A stretch of DNA of 64,000 bases from Clostridia bacterium (GTDB lineage: Bacteria > Bacillota > Clostridia > Monoglobales > Firm-18): NCBI GenBank assembly GCA_017397315.1, contig JAFQJA010000005.1, positions 1 through 64,000 on the forward strand, given 5' to 3'. Positions 47,933 to 56,782 of this stretch are shown here, in pieces. Made by a program: the position numbers and the translations under genes. The notes beneath the pieces are model-generated. The model ran no database searches. It was not told where the DNA came from and worked only from the letters and a program-made list of their open reading frames with translations. The stretch's first letter is position 1, and each line of letters opens with the position of its first letter.

Positions 47933-48748
47933 TTAATCTGCCACTTCTGTAAACTTAACTTTGTCAATCCATTTACGCAACCATTTCTCGCTCGGGAATT
48001 TTACACCCATTACCGAATTTGCCTCGAAAATCATACCGGCAAGTCGACCTTCTTTTAACCATTTTAATCCAAGCTCGCACTGATATTCCATTTGCTCATC
48101 GGTGAGCGGACGACCATTGAAAAAGTCAAACATATATATTCCCAAAAACAACTTTTTGCCGGGGAAAGTCTTTTCCGCGGTTTCAAAAACTTTTTCAAGA
48201 TTGATAAGGTCTTTTGAATCCCATGTCCATATAGAAATACCATCAATGTATTTGTTAATTAGCGCTTCAACGCCTTCTCCCTTTTCCTTTTGCGGATACC
48301 AGGTAACATACATTTCGAGATTCTTTTCGGATTTAGAAAGACCTTCTCTTACACTTTTCAATACGCCTTCTGCGTCATCGGAACAAACGAACAAGTCGTC
48401 TAAAAATGCTCCGCATATATTTGGATATTCCTCTGCAAGTTTACAAATGAATTCAGGCTCATTCCCTGTTCTGAAACCATTTGAACCGCAAGCACCCCAG
48501 AAAACCTTATCCAAACGGCAAAAACTTTCTGCATATCCGTATGCCTCTTCTGAAAAAGGTGCGGGTTCTCCGTCGCAGTTAATAAGGAGCATATTTGGGA
48601 CATCAAGCATATGTGCCGCTTCAGTGGGAGTAATACGCGACCTGAACAACTGATAGTGTTTGCGTTCATGTCTGTTAACTCCTATACGACCATCGTCCTG
48701 ATGTGCTCTTACACCAAAAATCCAAAATTTATCTCTTGCAATAGCCAT
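47933..48748 (-). CDS. Unknown protein, possibly TIM-barrel
   Basis: 271 residues, no signal peptide, not confidently assigned to a family. Features that suggest a TIM barrel of the glycosidase/epimerase kind: alternating beta/alpha pattern, acidic strand ends (GAFLDDLF near 120, GISIWTWDSKD near 170, GMIFEANSVMG near 240), and many aromatic residues. It is the last gene of an operon with a dehydrogenase and a split transketolase, so a sugar isomerase, lyase or hydrolase acting on the same carbon chain is the natural guess. Confidence 0.65.
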   Translation of the reverse strand: MAIARDKFWIFGVRAHQDDGRIGVNRHERKHYQLFRSRITPTEAAHMLDVPNMLLINCDGEPAPFSEEAYGYAESFCRLDKVFWGACGSNGFRTGNEPEFICKLAEEYPNICGAFLDDLFVCSDDAEGVLKSVREGLSKSEKNLEMYVTWYPQKEKGEGVEALINKYIDGISIWTWDSKDLINLEKVFETAEKTFPGKKLFLGIYMFDFFNGRPLTDEQMEYQCELGLKWLKEGRLAGMIFEANSVMGVKFPSEKWLRKWIDKVKFTEVAD

Positions 48749-48773
48749 TAAATATCCTCCCTGACTGGCAGTC

Positions 48774-49697
48774 TTATTTCTGTATAGCTTCCTTAATCTG
48801 TTTTGCTATTCCTTCAGCTGACATACCGAACTGGTCGCGTATCCATTCCTGATGTCCGATAAGTGCAACATTTACATCAGGAAGAGCAATTCTTTTAAAC
48901 ACTTTTGGAGAAAGATGTTCATCACAAATAACTTCTGAAACCGCACCGCCAAGTCCTCCTGACAAGTTGTGCTCTTCAATAGTAATTATTCCACCTGTGT
49001 TTTTAGATGCATCAATAATGGCTTCTTTATCAATAGGCTTAATTGTGTGCATACTTACTATTCTGCAACTTATTCCTTCTTTTGCAAGGATGTCTGCAGC
49101 GTGTACCACATTAAGACCTACAGGACCAGCGAACATAAGGGTTACATCGCTTCCCTCTCTTACTGTAATTGCTTTTCCGATTTTAAAGTCAACAGGACCG
49201 CTGTGAATATCCTTCTCGCCTTTATATCCGCATCTGTAGTAAAGAGGACCGTCATACTCTATCATAGCATGAGTTGCAGCTACCGCTTCGTAATTATCGC
49301 ACGGTACTACTACAACCATATTGGGAAGAGCACGCATAATTGCAATATCTTCAGTTGAATGATGAGACATTCCTAATGGTCCGTAAGAAACTCCACCGCC
49401 GATAATAACGATTTTTACATTTGCGTTATGATAGCAAACATCATTTCTGATTTGTTCCAAACACCTTAATGTCGGGAAATTTGCTATAGAATATGTAATC
49501 GAAATGTTGCCTTCCATTGCAATACCGCATGCAACACCTGTCATATTTTGTTCTGCTACGCCAACATTATAATATCTGTCCGGAAAAGCATCACGGAAAG
49601 GTTCAATTTCGCCGTATCCAATATCCGCTAAAACCATATGAATACGGGGGTCTTTTTTCGCAATTTCAAGTAAAGTTTTATTAAATACTGCTCTCAT
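48774..49697 (-). CDS. Transketolase, C-terminal subunit
   Basis: 307 residues covering the pyrimidine-binding and C-terminal domains: DIGYGEIEPF, GVAEQNMTGVACGIAMEG (catalytic Glu), HHSTEDIAIMRAL and TIEEHNLSGGLGGAVSE. It pairs with the N-terminal subunit gene that ends 1 base upstream, as in split transketolases that often handle sugar phosphates or dihydroxyacetone-type reactions. Both halves would form one TPP-dependent enzyme. Confidence 0.93.
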   Translation of the reverse strand: MRAVFNKTLLEIAKKDPRIHMVLADIGYGEIEPFRDAFPDRYYNVGVAEQNMTGVACGIAMEGNISITYSIANFPTLRCLEQIRNDVCYHNANVKIVIIGGGVSYGPLGMSHHSTEDIAIMRALPNMVVVVPCDNYEAVAATHAMIEYDGPLYYRCGYKGEKDIHSGPVDFKIGKAITVREGSDVTLMFAGPVGLNVVHAADILAKEGISCRIVSMHTIKPIDKEAIIDASKNTGGIITIEEHNLSGGLGGAVSEVICDEHLSPKVFKRIALPDVNVALIGHQEWIRDQFGMSAEGIAKQIKEAIQK

Positions 49698-50507
49698 TTA
49701 TTCTTCCTCCTCAATCTTCTTGATTACCTGTTCAATATCTTCATCAGGTATAAATCTGTAATGTGATTTTACTGTATCCTCCAAAGCAGGAATACCTTTA
49801 CATTTTATTGTGTGTGCAATAATTGCAGTGGGTTTTCCTTCTTTATGAGGCAGACTTGAGAAAGAAGCATATATTTCATCAAGGTTATGACCATCAATTT
49901 CACAAGCTGACCATCCAAAGTTTTCAAGTTTTGCTTTTAAATCTCTTAAGTCAATAACTTCTTCAGAATGTCCTAATGCCTGTACCTGATTATAGTCAAT
50001 AACTAGTGTAAGATTAGAAAGTTTTTCCTGTGCAGCAAACATTATTGCTTCCCAAGTTGAGCCTTCATTCATATCTCCGTCGCTTGACATACAAATAATT
50101 CTTCTGTCAGATTTTGCATATCTTGCAGCGATTGCCATACCAACCGCTACCGGCAAGCCATGACCAAGTGAACCTGTTGAAAATTCAACTCCGGGCACTT
50201 TATGGCTTATATGTCCCATAAGTTTTCCGTTATCGCAGTAATATGTCATAAGCCAGTCTCTTGGTATAAATCCTTTGTTCGCTAAAGCAGAATATACCGC
50301 TGCACCTGCATGACCTTTACTTAAAACAAAACGATCGCGGTCAGGCATTTTGGGATTTTTTGGGTCAACATTTAAAATTTTCTCATATAAAACCGCTATC
50401 ATATCTGCCATAGAAAGCATACTGCCAACATGACCGCTTTTGCCGTTGTTGGTCATTCTGATAGAGTCAATACGAATTTGTTTTGCTAATTTTTTACAAT
50501 TTTCCAT
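49698..50507 (-). CDS. Transketolase, N-terminal subunit
   Basis: 269 residues with the TPP-binding motif GDGDMNEGSTWEAIMFAAQE and VIDYNQVQAL, and the conserved start SIRMTNNGKSGHVGSMLSMAD. It lacks the C-terminal domains, which the adjacent gene supplies. The two abut (ends 49698, starts 49697). It lies 33 bp downstream of a zinc-type dehydrogenase gene. Confidence 0.93.
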   Translation of the reverse strand: MENCKKLAKQIRIDSIRMTNNGKSGHVGSMLSMADMIAVLYEKILNVDPKNPKMPDRDRFVLSKGHAGAAVYSALANKGFIPRDWLMTYYCDNGKLMGHISHKVPGVEFSTGSLGHGLPVAVGMAIAARYAKSDRRIICMSSDGDMNEGSTWEAIMFAAQEKLSNLTLVIDYNQVQALGHSEEVIDLRDLKAKLENFGWSACEIDGHNLDEIYASFSSLPHKEGKPTAIIAHTIKCKGIPALEDTVKSHYRFIPDEDIEQVIKKIEEEE

Positions 50508-50540
50508 AATTCTCTTTCACCTTTCTGCTTATAATTATTT

Positions 50541-51545
50541 CTACTTCTCAAAGTAGATAACGCTCTTAATAAATCCTTCTTCTCTTTTTACAGAATCAAC
50601 CATTGCTTCTTTAATGTTTTCTACATAATATTTGTGTGAGATTAATGGTTTAAGGTCAAAAGTACCATTTTCAAATAACTTAATTGTTTTTGGCCAATAA
50701 CGAGAATATTCTTTTTCCGAGTCAATCGCAGGAGAGGTATGAATCAAACGGTGGCCTTTTGTGTGTTCTGATTTGAAATCAATAGTTCTTGGTTGTCTGT
50801 GCCATCCATACAGATAAATATCGCCTGCCATTGCACATAATTTTACTGCCATATCAAGTCCTGCCTGACTTCCGGTTGCTTCTATGACTTTGTCAAAAAT
50901 ACCGGTTACTTCATCAGGGTGTATCGCTATTTTAGCACCGCATATTTTCGCCATTTCTCTGCTGCTTTCTTTTATATCGCATACAACGAATTCACTCATA
51001 GGATATCTGTGTACCAACTGTATCATCAAAAGTCCCATAAAACCTGCACCTATAAGTAAAACTCTGTCGCCGGGTTTTATATCCATATAACTTACGGCAT
51101 TTACTATTGATGCTGCTGGTTCAATTACCCAATTTGCAGGATCACCTAAATCATCAGGTAATTTGAATGCATACTGTGCAGGTCCGATAAGTTTTCTTGA
51201 CCACTGGCCCATATACCAGCAACATGCGGCATAGTCGCCCGGTTTTAAGTGTTTAACATTTTTACCTACTTTTACTACACGATGTACCGCCTCATGACCA
51301 GGTACCATCGGATAACGCGGATGAGTTAAATCACCTTTATAAAGAGAAACTTCATGTGTGCAAATTGAACCAAGAACAGCTTCCACTTCTATTTCATCAT
51401 CGCCGGGTTCACCGTTTTGCAATGCATACACTTTTGTACCATGTTCATCTTCTTCTTCAGGAGTTGGTTTGTATATGTATTCGTCTTTTAACTCCTTATA
51501 TTCAATATCCCCTACTTTGTTTAATATAACTGCCATTTTACTCAT
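50541..51545 (-). CDS. MDR-family zinc-type alcohol/polyol dehydrogenase
   Basis: 334 residues of the medium-chain dehydrogenase superfamily: catalytic-zinc region (GSICTHEVSLYKGD, PGHEAVHRVVKVG), Rossmann motif GAGFMGLLMIQL and a C-terminal catalytic fold. The structural zinc lobe with four close cysteines is not visible. First gene of a four-gene operon with transketolase halves and an unknown protein, so it probably oxidises a sugar or polyol that feeds the transketolase. Start set at the second ATG of IMMSK (GGAGGT, 6 nt). Confidence 0.85.
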   Translation of the reverse strand: MSKMAVILNKVGDIEYKELKDEYIYKPTPEEEDEHGTKVYALQNGEPGDDEIEVEAVLGSICTHEVSLYKGDLTHPRYPMVPGHEAVHRVVKVGKNVKHLKPGDYAACCWYMGQWSRKLIGPAQYAFKLPDDLGDPANWVIEPAASIVNAVSYMDIKPGDRVLLIGAGFMGLLMIQLVHRYPMSEFVVCDIKESSREMAKICGAKIAIHPDEVTGIFDKVIEATGSQAGLDMAVKLCAMAGDIYLYGWHRQPRTIDFKSEHTKGHRLIHTSPAIDSEKEYSRYWPKTIKLFENGTFDLKPLISHKYYVENIKEAMVDSVKREEGFIKSVIYFEK

Positions 51546-51612
51546 CATAATACCTCCTATTTGTTTGCACTCTTTTTTCATCAAAAAAGGGACTCAAAAA
51601 ACTCTAATATAC

Positions 51613-51641
51613 ATTATAACACGGTTTTTTTTGTTTGTAAA
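51613..51641 (-). promoter_or_regulatory. Promoter of the dehydrogenase-transketolase operon
   Basis: On the minus strand, -35 TTTACA (51636-51641), 17 bp, -10 TATAAT (51613-51618). Confidence 0.75.
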
Positions 51642-51674
51642 GAAAAACATACTTATTTTTCTACAAAAAATAAG

Positions 51675-51698
51675 GCTCTCCGGTATAAACCGGAGAGC
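51675..51698 (-). terminator. Terminator of the malic enzyme gene
   Basis: A perfect 10-bp stem GCTCTCCGGT / ACCGGAGAGC (51675-51684 / 51689-51698), followed by CTTATTTTTT on the minus strand. Confidence 0.88.
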
Positions 51699-51701
51699 AT
51701 T

Positions 51702-52874
51702 TCAGACAGTTGCTACGCCTGTTTCTGTGGCGGTTTTAATAACTGCCTCGGATACAACCTTTACCACTCTCTTATCAAGTGCGGGAGGAATTATATTTTC
51801 TTCTGTTATTTCTTCATCGGGAATTAAAGATGCAAGTGCAACAGAGGTTGCAACCTTCATTTCTTCATTTATACAAGTTGCCCTGCAATCAAGAGCACCC
51901 CTGAAAATACCAGGAAACGCCAGAACATTGTTTATCTGGTTAGGAAAATCCGAACGGCCTGTGCCTACAACCCTTGCCCCCGCAGCCTTTGCTACATCAG
52001 GCATAATCTCCGGTGTGGGGTTTGCCATAGGGAACAATATGGCATCTTCCGCCATTGATTTTACCATCTCGGCTGTTACAAGATTTGGAGCAGACACTCC
52101 AATAAACACATCAGCCCCTAAAAGAGCGTCGGCAAGTGTGCCTTTTTTATGCTGAAGATTTGTAACTTTTGACACTTCCTCCTGTGCGGCGTTGTTGTTT
52201 TTATCGTTCTCACAGATTATACCGAATTTGTCGCAGAATGTAAGGTTTTTAACACCCATATTTATAAGGTGTTTGCCAATCGCAATGCCTGCCGAACCTG
52301 CGCCGTTTATAACAACCTTAACCTTCCCCATTTCCTTTTTTACAAGTTTTAGTGCATTGATAAGTGCCGCAGCAACAACAATGGCAGTGCCATGCTGGTC
52401 ATCATGGAAAACAGGAATATTACATATTTCTTTGAGTTTTCGTTCGATTTCAAAGCAACGAGGTGCCGAAATATCTTCAAGGTTAATACCCCCAAAACTT
52501 CCTGACAAAAGATAAATTGTACGGACAATTTCATCTACATCCTTTGACTTAATGCAAAGAGGAAAGGCGTCAACATCTGCAAATGATTTAAATAGTGCAC
52601 ATTTCCCCTCCATTACAGGCATTCCCGCCTCAGGTCCGATGTCTCCAAGACCAAGAACAGCAGTTCCGTCTGTAACAACTGCCACAAGATTTGAACGGCG
52701 TGTAAGTTCGTAAGATTTTGAAATGTCCTTATTTATTTCAAGACAAGGCTCCGCGACCCCTGGGGTATACGCTAAAGAAAGGTCATCTCTTGAATTAATT
52801 GAAACTCGGGAAATGACTTCTATTTTACCTTTCCATTCATAATGCTTTTTTAACGACTCTTGTCTGATGTTCAT
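51702..52874 (-). CDS. Malic enzyme (NAD(P)-dependent)
   Basis: 390 residues; converts malate to pyruvate and CO2. Seen: [18 protein letters not shown] near the start, the metal-site sequence [11 protein letters not shown], the nucleotide-binding [13 protein letters not shown], and [13 protein letters not shown]. Length fits the short bacterial type without the phosphotransacetylase domain. Monocistronic, with a long leader. The ATG follows CGGAGGG. Confidence 0.96.
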   Translation of the reverse strand: MNIRQESLKKHYEWKGKIEVISRVSINSRDDLSLAYTPGVAEPCLEINKDISKSYELTRRSNLVAVVTDGTAVLGLGDIGPEAGMPVMEGKCALFKSFADVDAFPLCIKSKDVDEIVRTIYLLSGSFGGINLEDISAPRCFEIERKLKEICNIPVFHDDQHGTAIVVAAALINALKLVKKEMGKVKVVINGAGSAGIAIGKHLINMGVKNLTFCDKFGIICENDKNNNAAQEEVSKVTNLQHKKGTLADALLGADVFIGVSAPNLVTAEMVKSMAEDAILFPMANPTPEIMPDVAKAAGARVVGTGRSDFPNQINNVLAFPGIFRGALDCRATCINEEMKVATSVALASLIPDEEITEENIIPPALDKRVVKVVSEAVIKTATETGVATV

Positions 52875-52889
52875 TTGTTAACCCTCCGG

Positions 52890-53040
52890 AATTTATAATT
52901 ACACAAAAAAAACGCACCAACGGCGTCTTCACATCTCTGTATCAATATTATTTATTGGGTCATAAGAAGTATTCAGCTGTCTTTAGTGAATTGCCTTTTA
53001 TGCACAAATACAATTAATTCCAATGGTAAAGTTTTGCTTG
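52890..53040 (-). promoter_or_regulatory. Long malic-enzyme leader with a terminator-like end
   Basis: From the predicted start near 53039 the leader runs about 165 nt before the ATG. It ends in ACGCC-GTTG-GTGCGT followed by eight T. A UUCAC...GUGAA pairing can form upstream. This could be an attenuator, but no known riboswitch was recognised. Confidence 0.35.
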
Positions 53041-53045
53041 GAATC

Positions 53046-53074
53046 ATCATATCACGATTTAGCCTGTTTGTCAA
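53046..53074 (-). promoter_or_regulatory. Sigma-A promoter of the malic enzyme gene
   Basis: On the minus strand, consensus -35 TTGACA (53069-53074), 17 bp, -10 TATGAT (53046-53051). Confidence 0.75.
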
Positions 53075-53087
53075 CAACGCTATTGTA

Positions 53088-53117
53088 ACAAATTCACAGG
53101 CAGTTCCATATTATGTA
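53088..53117 (+). promoter_or_regulatory. Candidate sigma-K-type promoter of the tiny Cys-rich gene
   Basis: AC (53088-53089), 17 bp, CATATTAT (53107-53114) followed by GTA. The same arrangement and internal AAAT match the sequence at 7254-7283. Confidence 0.4.
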
Positions 53118-53161
53118 ATGAAACACCAAATCAATATTTTAAATAAGGAGTGCAAACTAAT

Positions 53162-53302
53162 ATGTCATTATTTTCAAATTGTGGTTGTGGCGAAGGAAAC
53201 GATACTATTTTATGGTTCATTATCTTGTTCCTTTTAATCTTCAGCGGTAACGGTTTTGGTTGCGGTACAACAAACAACTGCGGTTGCAACGAATGTTGCT
53301 AA
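53162..53302 (+). CDS. Tiny Cys/Gly-rich membrane protein
   Basis: 46 residues: MSLFSNCGCGEGND, a hydrophobic stretch (TILWFIILFLLIFSG), then a Cys-rich end (CGTTNNCGCNECC) with six cysteines there and two before the helix. AAGGAG precedes the ATG at 11 nt. Similar tiny hydrophobic/Cys-rich proteins (YjcZ-like) occur in spore formers and some are spore-associated; function unknown. A sigma-K-like promoter upstream supports a spore-coat role by inference. Convergent with the DtxR-like gene. Confidence 0.72.
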   Translation: MSLFSNCGCGEGNDTILWFIILFLLIFSGNGFGCGTTNNCGCNECC

Positions 53303-53303
53303 T

Positions 53304-53337
53304 TTAAAAAAGGGAGTGATTACACTCCCTTTTTTAA
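53304..53337. terminator. Bidirectional terminator overlapping the DtxR-like stop codon
   Basis: A perfect 15-bp stem (53304-53318 / 53323-53337) with ATTA loop and A/T-runs on each side. The stop of the minus gene (53320-53322) is the loop itself, so the terminator is partly coding. Confidence 0.85.
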
Positions 53338-53688
53338 ATACTCTTTTAACTTTTTAAATGTTTCACCACTTATGACATGTTCTATTCTGCAGGCGTCTTT
53401 TGTGGCAGTTTCACGGCTTACACCAATATGCGTCAAAAAATTAATAAGCAACAGATGTCGGTTGTAAGTATCTTTTGCAATCTTTTCCCCCTGACTTGTC
53501 AGAGTTATATATCCATCTTCATCAACCTTGATATAACCGTTTTCACGAAATTGTTTCATCGCCACGCTTACACTGGGTTTTGAAAAACCAAGTTCATTTG
53601 CTATATCTATTGCACGCACTTTTCCCTTGCTTTTAGCAAGCACCAATATTGTTTCAAGATAATTTTCAGCGGATTCCTGAATTTTCAA
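53320..53688 (-). CDS. DtxR/MntR-family metal-dependent repressor
   Basis: 122 residues: N-terminal winged helix (AENYLETILVLAKSKGKVRAID, ANELGFSKPSVSVAMKQF) and a short dimerisation/metal domain (HIGVSRETATKDACRIEHVIS with His, Glu and Cys that can bind Mn2+ or Fe2+). It lacks the SH3-like C-terminal domain, as in MntR. TTG start at 53688 after AGGTGA; the GTG at 53697 overlaps that site. It follows the Na/Pi cotransporter gene by 59 bp. Confidence 0.88.
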   Translation of the reverse strand: MKIQESAENYLETILVLAKSKGKVRAIDIANELGFSKPSVSVAMKQFRENGYIKVDEDGYITLTSQGEKIAKDTYNRHLLLINFLTHIGVSRETATKDACRIEHVISGETFKKLKEYLKKGV

Positions 53689-53747
53689 ATCAATCACCTC
53701 TGCTTTTAAGGTTTTGTTTTTTTAGTATCCAAATGCAATATCAGAAT

Positions 53748-55493
53748 TTACTGCTTTGTATATTTTTTAAGATATGCTTCGTATTCCTGCTGGAAATACG
53801 GGCTTTCTTTTTTAATAAATCTGATAGATTCGTGAACATTTAAATTGTACGCCGCTGCATCAATTACATATACGGCAATATTTGAGCAGTGGTCGGATGT
53901 TCTTTCGATATTTGTAATAAGATCAGACCATACAAAACCTGCTTCAATGGTACAACCGCCGTCCTGCAGTCTGTCGATATGTGAATTTCTCATCTTATCC
54001 TTTAATGTATCGATTACTTGTTCCAGCGGTTCAACTCTTTGTGCCGCCACAGCATCATTATCAATAAAGGTGCGTGTTGATAAATCGAGAATTTCGCTTG
54101 TTGCTGCAAACAACATATCAAGCTCTTTTTTTGCTTCTTCCGAAAATTCCATCCGCTTTTCGTGAAGCTCTTCCGCAGATTCCACAACATTTACGCTGTG
54201 ATCGGAAATTCTTTCAAAATCACCAATAAGTTTCAAAAGCATTGAAACCTCTGCGCCCTCTTCATCAGACAACTGACACTTACTTAATTTTACGAGGTAA
54301 GTGCCTAAAATGTCCTCTAATTTATCAACTTTCTCTTCGCTCTCTTTAACTTCTTCGCATCCTTGCTCATCAAAGTTTTTAACAAGTTCCATACTTTGTT
54401 TGAAACTTGCAATTGCTTCACGAGCCATCTTTACTACAAGACCTCTGCAACGCTCTAAAGCAAGAGACGGAGTTGCCAGCAAACGAGTGTCAATAACCTC
54501 CACAAAATCTTCCTTGTCTGCATCTGGAACAAGTTTAATTGCAAGTTTTTCGAGAAGCGAACTTGCAGGGAATAAAAGAAATGTGCACAATAAATTAAAT
54601 ATTGAATGGCTCACCGCTATTCCTAAATATCCTGCAGAATAGTCTAAAACTACAGGTTTTAAGAAATATGATATCATCCAAAACACCGTAAGCCACACAA
54701 CTGAACCTACTACATTAAAAGCGAGGTGCACAACCGCTGCCCTTTTCGCATTTTTGTTTGTGCCAACTGACGAAATAATTGCTGTTACGCAAGTTCCTAT
54801 ATTTTGTCCCATAATAATAGGAATTGCTGCACCGTAAGAAACTTGCCCAGTAGCAGAAAGCGCCTGCAAAATACCCACTGATGCTGATGAACTTTGAATA
54901 ATTGCCGTTAAAACAGCACCAACTAAAAGTCCAAGTACGGGGTTTTTAAATGCTATAAACAAATTTTGAAAGGCGGGTACAACAGCAAGTCCCGACACAG
55001 CACCACTCATTGCATCCATACCAAACATCAAAGTGGCAAACCCTAAAAGAATAGTTGCTGTATCCTTTTTCTTGCTTGTTTTGCCAAACATAAGAAATAT
55101 TATACCAATCAAAGCCAAAACAGGTGTAAATGATGTGGGCTTTAATAAATTTACAAACACATTTCCGCTTGAAATACCGCCTAAACTCAACAGCCATGCT
55201 GTAACTGTAGTTCCAAGGTTTGCGCCCATTATAATACTTATTGCCTGTTTTAATGTCATAAGACCTGAATTAACAAAGCCTACAACCATAACAGTTGTTG
55301 CAGAAGAACTTTGTATAATAGATGTAACTGCAAGGCCGGTAAAAAACCCAGTAATTTTATTATTGGTGAGCCTGCCTAAAATCGCACGCAATCCGCGTCC
55401 GGTACGCCTTTCCAACGCTCCGCCCATAATGTCCATCCCGAAAAGGAACAGGCAAAGCCCTCCGATCAATGCAAGCACATCAAAAACATTCAT
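53748..55493 (-). CDS. Na+/phosphate cotransporter with PhoU-like tail
   Basis: 581 residues. Two copies of the Na/Pi-cotransport repeat carry QSSSATTVMVVGF and QSSSASVGILQAL, the signature of this family, within about eight membrane helices. The C-terminal ~230 residues form a PhoU-like helical domain (ELVKNFDEQGCEEVKESEEK, RTSDHCSNIAVYV). Imports phosphate with Na+. It starts 5 bp after the NagD-type gene, behind a shared promoter. Confidence 0.94.
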   Translation of the reverse strand: MNVFDVLALIGGLCLFLFGMDIMGGALERRTGRGLRAILGRLTNNKITGFFTGLAVTSIIQSSSATTVMVVGFVNSGLMTLKQAISIIMGANLGTTVTAWLLSLGGISSGNVFVNLLKPTSFTPVLALIGIIFLMFGKTSKKKDTATILLGFATLMFGMDAMSGAVSGLAVVPAFQNLFIAFKNPVLGLLVGAVLTAIIQSSSASVGILQALSATGQVSYGAAIPIIMGQNIGTCVTAIISSVGTNKNAKRAAVVHLAFNVVGSVVWLTVFWMISYFLKPVVLDYSAGYLGIAVSHSIFNLLCTFLLFPASSLLEKLAIKLVPDADKEDFVEVIDTRLLATPSLALERCRGLVVKMAREAIASFKQSMELVKNFDEQGCEEVKESEEKVDKLEDILGTYLVKLSKCQLSDEEGAEVSMLLKLIGDFERISDHSVNVVESAEELHEKRMEFSEEAKKELDMLFAATSEILDLSTRTFIDNDAVAAQRVEPLEQVIDTLKDKMRNSHIDRLQDGGCTIEAGFVWSDLITNIERTSDHCSNIAVYVIDAAAYNLNVHESIRFIKKESPYFQQEYEAYLKKYTKQ

Positions 55494-55498
55494 AATCT

Positions 55499-56278
55499 TC
55501 AGCCTCCAATTAAATCTCCTACTCCATTAGCAATATATTTGGGCCTATAAGGGAAATTGTCTATCTCCTCCAAAGAAGTTACGCCGCTTAAAACCAAAAC
55601 AGTATCAACATTTGACTCTATTCCCGCTATAATATCCGTGTCCATTCTGTCGCCTATAAATGCAATCTGATTACTGTGGCAATCAAGTTTTCTCATACCG
55701 TGGCGAAGCATAAGGGGGTTAGGCTTTCCCACAAAGTATGCTTTTTTACCCGTAGCAATTTCAATAGGCGAAATCAAAGAACCGGTCGCAGGCATAACAC
55801 CATGTTCTGTAGGCCCTGTAACATCGGGATTTGTACCGATTAATTTAGCACCCTTTCTGACAAGGTCGATTGCTTTTTCCAGTTTTTCAAAATTATATGT
55901 TCTTGTTTCTCCTACAACTACATAATCAGGATTAACATCATTCATATAAATGCTTTTATCATAAAGAGCCTTAGTCAGTGCCGCTTCGCCAATTACATAA
56001 GCAGTGCAACCGGGGTTTTGACTGTGCAAAAATTCCGCAGTAGCCATAGCACTTGTATAAAAGTGGCTGGCAGCCACCACAAGCCCCATTCTTTCCAACT
56101 TCATACTTAATTCGTGGGGAGTTTTTTCGGGACTGTTTGTTAAAAATACAAATTTTTTGTTGTTCGTTATCATCCAATTAACAAATTCCCTGACACCGTC
56201 TAAAATTTTATTGCCGTGATATATTACCCCGTCCATATCACATATAAAGCCATCTTTTTGCAAAATATCCTTTATCAT
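55499..56278 (-). CDS. HAD-IIA phosphatase, NagD-type
   Basis: 259 residues: HAD motif I CDMDGVIYHG with nucleophile Asp, a cap domain, and motif IV region FIGDRMDTDIIAG. NagD-type enzymes dephosphorylate sugar phosphates and nucleotides; the substrate here is unknown. Upstream partner of the phosphate cotransporter, which fits phosphate recycling. Confidence 0.92.
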   Translation of the reverse strand: MIKDILQKDGFICDMDGVIYHGNKILDGVREFVNWMITNNKKFVFLTNSPEKTPHELSMKLERMGLVVAASHFYTSAMATAEFLHSQNPGCTAYVIGEAALTKALYDKSIYMNDVNPDYVVVGETRTYNFEKLEKAIDLVRKGAKLIGTNPDVTGPTEHGVMPATGSLISPIEIATGKKAYFVGKPNPLMLRHGMRKLDCHSNQIAFIGDRMDTDIIAGIESNVDTVLVLSGVTSLEEIDNFPYRPKYIANGVGDLIGG

Positions 56279-56338
56279 AATTTCTCCTTATACCACAGAT
56301 TTTATTACAATAAATTCAAAACCTTCCTTATTACAATT

Positions 56339-56367
56339 ATCATAACATACATTTTTTTGTTTTGCAA
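56339..56367 (-). promoter_or_regulatory. Promoter of the NagD-Na/Pi operon
   Basis: On the minus strand, -35 TTGCAA (56362-56367), 17 bp, -10 TATGAT (56339-56344), about 61 bp before the ATG. Confidence 0.6.
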
Positions 56368-56385
56368 CATAATAATACTAATAAA

Positions 56386-56412
56386 AAAAGGACTTGTAAT
56401 ACAAGTCCTTTT
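56386..56412 (-). terminator. Terminator of the alpha operon
   Basis: A perfect 12-bp stem AAAAGGACTTGT / ACAAGTCCTTTT (56386-56397 / 56401-56412) with a 3-nt loop, followed by a T-run on the minus strand after rplQ. Confidence 0.88.
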
Positions 56413-56417
56413 AAAAA

Positions 56418-56759
56418 TTATACTAATTCAATAATTGCCATTTCAGCAGCATCTCCACGACGAGGTCCGATTTTAATAATTCTTGTATATCCGCCTTGTC
56501 TGTCAGCATACTTAGGAGCGATTTCATCAAATAGTTTTTTAACAACATCTTCTTTTGTAATATAAGTCAAAGCATTTCTGCGAGAATGTAAAGTGTTTTC
56601 TTTGCCTAATGTAATCATTTTTTCCGCAGTGCTTCTTACTTCTTTTGCTTTAGCAACGGTTGTTTCGATTTTGCCGTTTTCCAAAAGAGAAGTAGTTAAG
56701 TTTTTAAGCATTGCAACTCTTTGGTCAGTTGGTCTGCTGAATTTTCTGTTTACAGCCAT
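56418..56759 (-). CDS. rplQ: Ribosomal protein L17
   Basis: A 113-residue large-subunit protein near the exit tunnel ([36 protein letters not shown]). ATG after GAAGGAGG. It is last in the alpha operon, but a repeat-like insert of about 280 bp separates it from rpoA. Confidence 0.99.
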   Translation of the reverse strand: MAVNRKFSRPTDQRVAMLKNLTTSLLENGKIETTVAKAKEVRSTAEKMITLGKENTLHSRRNALTYITKEDVVKKLFDEIAPKYADRQGGYTRIIKIGPRRGDAAEMAIIELV

Positions 56760-56782
56760 TAGATTGTACCTCCTTCTTCAAT

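Noticed and set aside
53003-53050. Known riboswitch in the malic-enzyme leader
   Set aside because: None of the classes I know (T-box, SAM, TPP, fluoride, ykkC, Mn) fits its conserved bases.
54301-54642. 113-codon plus-strand frame in the Na/Pi cotransporter gene
   Set aside because: Antisense to the PhoU-like region, no ribosome site or family motif.
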